From assembly GCA_933228675.1 (NCBI GenBank), contig OW121741.1:23837724-23901723 (forward strand): a DNA stretch of 64,000 nt. The letters run 5' to 3'. This DNA is from Stomorhina lunata (Eukaryota > Arthropoda > Insecta > Diptera > Rhiniidae). The position numbers were made by a program, and so were the translations under genes. Positions 60,761-64,000 of the stretch are shown piece after piece; position 1 is the first letter of the stretch; each line of letters starts with the position of its first letter. The notes under the pieces were generated by a model. It was not told where the DNA came from. It was given only the letters and a program-made list of their open reading frames with translations, and made no database searches.

Positions 60761-62212
60761 TTTATGGGACAACTTTTCGAACATTTACTATTTACAGGAA
60801 ATTTTTTGAAAATTTTTCGAAAATTGACTACTTATAGGAAATTTTTTGAAAATTGACTATTTTTAGGAAATTTTTCGAAAATTGACTATTTATAGGAAAT
60901 TTTTCGAAAATTGACTATTTATAGGATATTTTTCGAAAATTGACTATTTATAGGAAATTTTTCGAAAATTGACTATTTATAGGAAATTTTTCGAAAATTG
61001 ACTTTTTATAGGAAATTTTTCGAAAATTGACTTTTTATAGGAAATTTTTCGAAAATTGACTATTTATAGGAATTTTTCGAAAATTGACTATTTATAGGAA
61101 ATTTTTCGAAAATTGACTATTCATAGGAAATTTTTCGAAAATTGACTATTTATAGGAATTTTTCGAAAATTGACTATTTATAGAAATTTTTCGAAAATTG
61201 ACTATTTATAGGAAATTTTTCGAAAATTGACTATTTATAGGAAATTTTTCGAAAATTGACTATTCATAGGAAATTTTTCGAAAATTGACTATTTATAGGA
61301 AATTTTTCGAAAATTGACTATTTATAGGAAATTTTTCGAAAATTGACTATTTATAGGAAATTTTTGGAAAATTGACTATTTATAGGAAATTTTTGGAAAA
61401 TTGACTATTTATAGGAAATTTTTCGAAAATTGACTATTTATAGGAAATTTTTCGAAAATTGACTATTCATAGGAAATTTTTCGAAAATTGACTATTTATA
61501 GGAAATTTTTCGAAAATTGACTATTTATAGGAAATTTTTGGAAAATTGACTATTTATAGGAAATTTTTCGAAAATTTACTATTTATATGAAATATTTCTA
61601 AAATTGACTATTTATAGGAAATTTTTCGAAAATTGACTATTTATGGGAAATTTTTCGAAAATTGACTATTTATAGGAAATTTTTCGAAAATTGACTATTT
61701 ATAGGAGATTTTTCGAAAATTGACTATTTATAGGAAATTTTTCGAAAATTGACTATTTATAGGAAATTTTTCAAAAATTGACTATTTATAGGAAATTTTT
61801 CGAAAATTTATTATTTATAGGAATTTTTTTGAAAATTGAATATTTATAGCAAATTTTTCGAAAATTAACTATTTATTGCAAATTTTTCGAAAATTGACTA
61901 TTTATAGGAAAATTTTCGAAAATTGATCATTTATAGGAAATTTTTCGAAAATTGATCATTTATAGGAAATTTTTCGAATTTTGACTATTTATTGGAAATT
62001 TTTCGAAAATTGACTACTTATAGGAAATTTTTCGAAAATTGACTTTTTATAGAAAATTTTTCGAAGATTTGGAGAAAATTTTTTGAAAATTGACTATTTT
62101 TCGGAAATTTCTCCAAATTGACTACTTATAGGAAATTTTTCGAAAATTGACTATTTATAGAAAACTTTTCGAAAATTGACTATTTACAGGAAATTTTTAA
62201 AATTTTCTCTAA
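60761..62212. repeat. 29-bp minisatellite, forward orientation (about 50 units)
   Basis: AGGAAATTTTTCGAAAATTG followed by ACTATTTAT, the reverse complement of the 58.0-60.0 kb array. Edge units are diverged (60761-60850, 61800-62212). A TTCATAGG variant recurs at 61120, 61261 and 61465, and a TTTTTGGAAA variant at about 61366, 61393 and 61537, indicating block duplication. Confidence 0.96.
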
Positions 62213-62725
62213 TTCTAATTTTTGCATTTTGGTCTAAAAATTCAAAAACGAAATTGAAATAACTAATACATATACATAACTTCCTTAATATCCTGTCCAA
62301 AGAAAAACCAACACACATATTAACCTGTAAGTTTTTAATTCCTATCTAAAAAAGTCCATATTTATGTCGGAGTTGTTATTCATTCATGCTCTGTTAAAAT
62401 AGTTTCTCACTCCTTCTCTAATGCCTGAATGTATGTATTTATTTCCTTTATTGCCATTCATATTTATGGCTCTTTTGTTGTACCTTAACTTCACCTACGC
62501 TGTTATGATTTATGACACCAACAGCAAAATAAAACGAAAATAAAAATCTATGGAAGCAAACCGGAGAAAAAAAGGAACGATGTAGTAGTTAATATCTCAC
62601 AAATGCAACAGTAAATCAAATTTTATTTCCTTTTACACCAAAAGCTTTTTCCTAAATGTTTGCAAGAAAAAAATGGTTTTTGTCGAAGTCTTGATATGGT
62701 ATTTTTTGCGAGGGTTGTATGAAAA
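62213..62725. other. Unique spacer inside the forward arrays
   Basis: About 500 bp of non-repeated AT-rich DNA with no frame or RNA signal. Confidence 0.5.
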
Positions 62726-64000
62726 ATCAAAATTTTTCGAAAATTAATCATTTATAAAGAATTTTTTGAATATTCATTGCTATTAGAGAATTTTTCGAAA
62801 ATTGACTACTTACAGGAAATTTTTCGAAAATTGACTATTTATATGAAATTTTTCGAAAATTGAATATTTATAGGAAATTTTTCGAAAATTGACTATTAAT
62901 AGCAATAGACCATTTTCGAATATTGAACATTTATAGGAAATTTTTCGAAAATTGACTATTTATAGGAAATTTTTCGAAAATTGACTATTTATAGGAAATT
63001 TGGCGAAGATTTACTATTTATAATAATTTTTCGAATTTTGACTGTTTTTAGGAAGTTTTTTCGAAAATTGACTATTTATAGAAAATTTTTTGAATATTGA
63101 CTATTTATAGGAAATTTTTCGAAAATTTACTATTTATAGAAAATTTTTCGAAAATTGACTATTTATAGGAAATTTGTCGAAAATTTATATAAAATTTTTC
63201 GAAAATTGACTATTTATAGGAAATTTTTCGAATATTGATTATTAATAGGAAATTTTTCGAAAATTGACTATTTATAGGAAATTTTTTGAAAATTGACTAT
63301 TTATAGGAAATTTTTCGAATATTGATTATTAATAGGAAATTTTTCGAAAATTGACTATTTATAGGAAATTTTTAGAAAATTGACTATTAATAGCAATAGA
63401 CCATTTTCGAATATTGAACATTTATAGGAAATTTTTCGAAAATTGAGTATTTATAGGAAATTTTTCGAAAATTGACTATTAATAGCAATAGACCATTTTC
63501 GAATATTGAACATTTATAGGAAATTTTTCGAAAATTGACTATTTATAGGAAATTTTTCGAAAATTGACTATTTATAGGAAATTTGGCGAAGATTTACTAT
63601 TTATAATAATTTTTCGAATTTTGACTGTTTTTAGGAAGTTTTTTCGAAAATTGACTATTTATAGAAAATTTTTTGAATATTGACTATTTATAGGAAATTT
63701 TTCGAAAATTTACTATTTATAGAAAATTTTTCGAAAATTGACTATTTATAGGAAATTTGTCGAAAATTTATATAAAATTTTTCGAAAATTGACTATTTAT
63801 AGGAAATTTTTCGAATATTGATTATTAATAGGAAATTTTTCGAAAATTGACTATTTATAGGAAATTTTTAGAAAATTGACTATTTAGAAGAAATTTTACA
63901 AAAATTGACCATTTATAGGAAATTTTTCGAAAATTGACTATTTATAGGAAATTTTTCGAAAAATTACTATTTATAGAAAAATTTTCGAAAATTGACTATT
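62726..64000. repeat. 29-bp minisatellite, forward orientation, with a 583-bp higher-order repeat
   Basis: Same unit and orientation as 60.8-62.2 kb but more diverged, continuing past the window end. A distinctive run of variants (GACTATTAATAGCAATAGAC, then GGCGAAGATTTACTA, TTTTTAGGAAGTTTTTTCG and TTGTCGAAAATTTATATAAA) at 62891-63275 recurs at 63474-63860 with a constant 583-bp offset. The GACTATTAATAGC marker also occurs at 63382. Confidence 0.95.

Overview
The window looks like repeat-dominated intergenic or heterochromatin-like DNA from a higher fly, probably a calyptrate such as a blowfly or muscid. Reasons: it is very AT-rich; it carries a tRNA-His gene of the standard dipteran form; and it holds several DINE-1/mini-me-like elements with (GTCY)n microsatellites and 3' stem-loops, plus RNase H-bearing non-LTR retrotransposon debris. 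I could not support any intact host protein-coding gene. Most long open frames are by-products of tandem repeats whose period is a multiple of three, or are fragments of transposons.

Layout. 0-1.6 kb: 31-bp palindromic minisatellite. 2.2-3.0 kb: DINE-like element. 4.6-4.8 kb: short MITE. 5.1-6.4 kb: decayed minisatellite. 8.1-15.4 kb: transposon graveyard, with a DINE-like element, (TA)n, a Helitron-like element with internal tandem repeats, a pogo/Tigger-like element inserted at TA, a second Helitron-like fragment, a frameshifted retrotransposon fragment and an inverted DINE-like copy. 15.73-15.80 kb: tRNA-His on the minus strand. 16.1-17.8 kb: candidate TIR element. 18.0-19.8 and 21.1-23.9 kb: large 31-bp arrays. 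25.4-27.2 kb: 30-bp array. 29.7-31.1 kb: DINE fragment and a ~200-bp tandem repeat. 33.1-34.3 kb: Tc1/mariner element with a DD37E transposase. 35.6-38.0 kb: two medium-period tandem arrays. 39.5-41.6 kb: 31-bp array with an internal orientation switch. 45.1-46.3 kb: two DINE-like elements end to end. 47.6-48.7 kb: TIR element with a candidate 3-bp duplication. 48.9-51.1 kb: 3' part of a non-LTR retrotransposon split by a MITE. 52.1-53.0 kb: hAT-like fold-back element with an 8-bp duplication. 56.5-64.0 kb: four 29-33 bp arrays in alternating orientation.

The dominant signal is roughly 17 kb (about a quarter of the window) of AT-rich minisatellites. They have different sequences but share one design: periods of 29-33 bp built from short palindromes around CTATAG or CCTATAGG joined by A/T tracts. 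Several have higher-order repeats and two form very large inverted repeats. These are the most interesting structures here. Functional readings (hairpin RNA, chromatin or replication structure) are inference only; no computation or database search was run.
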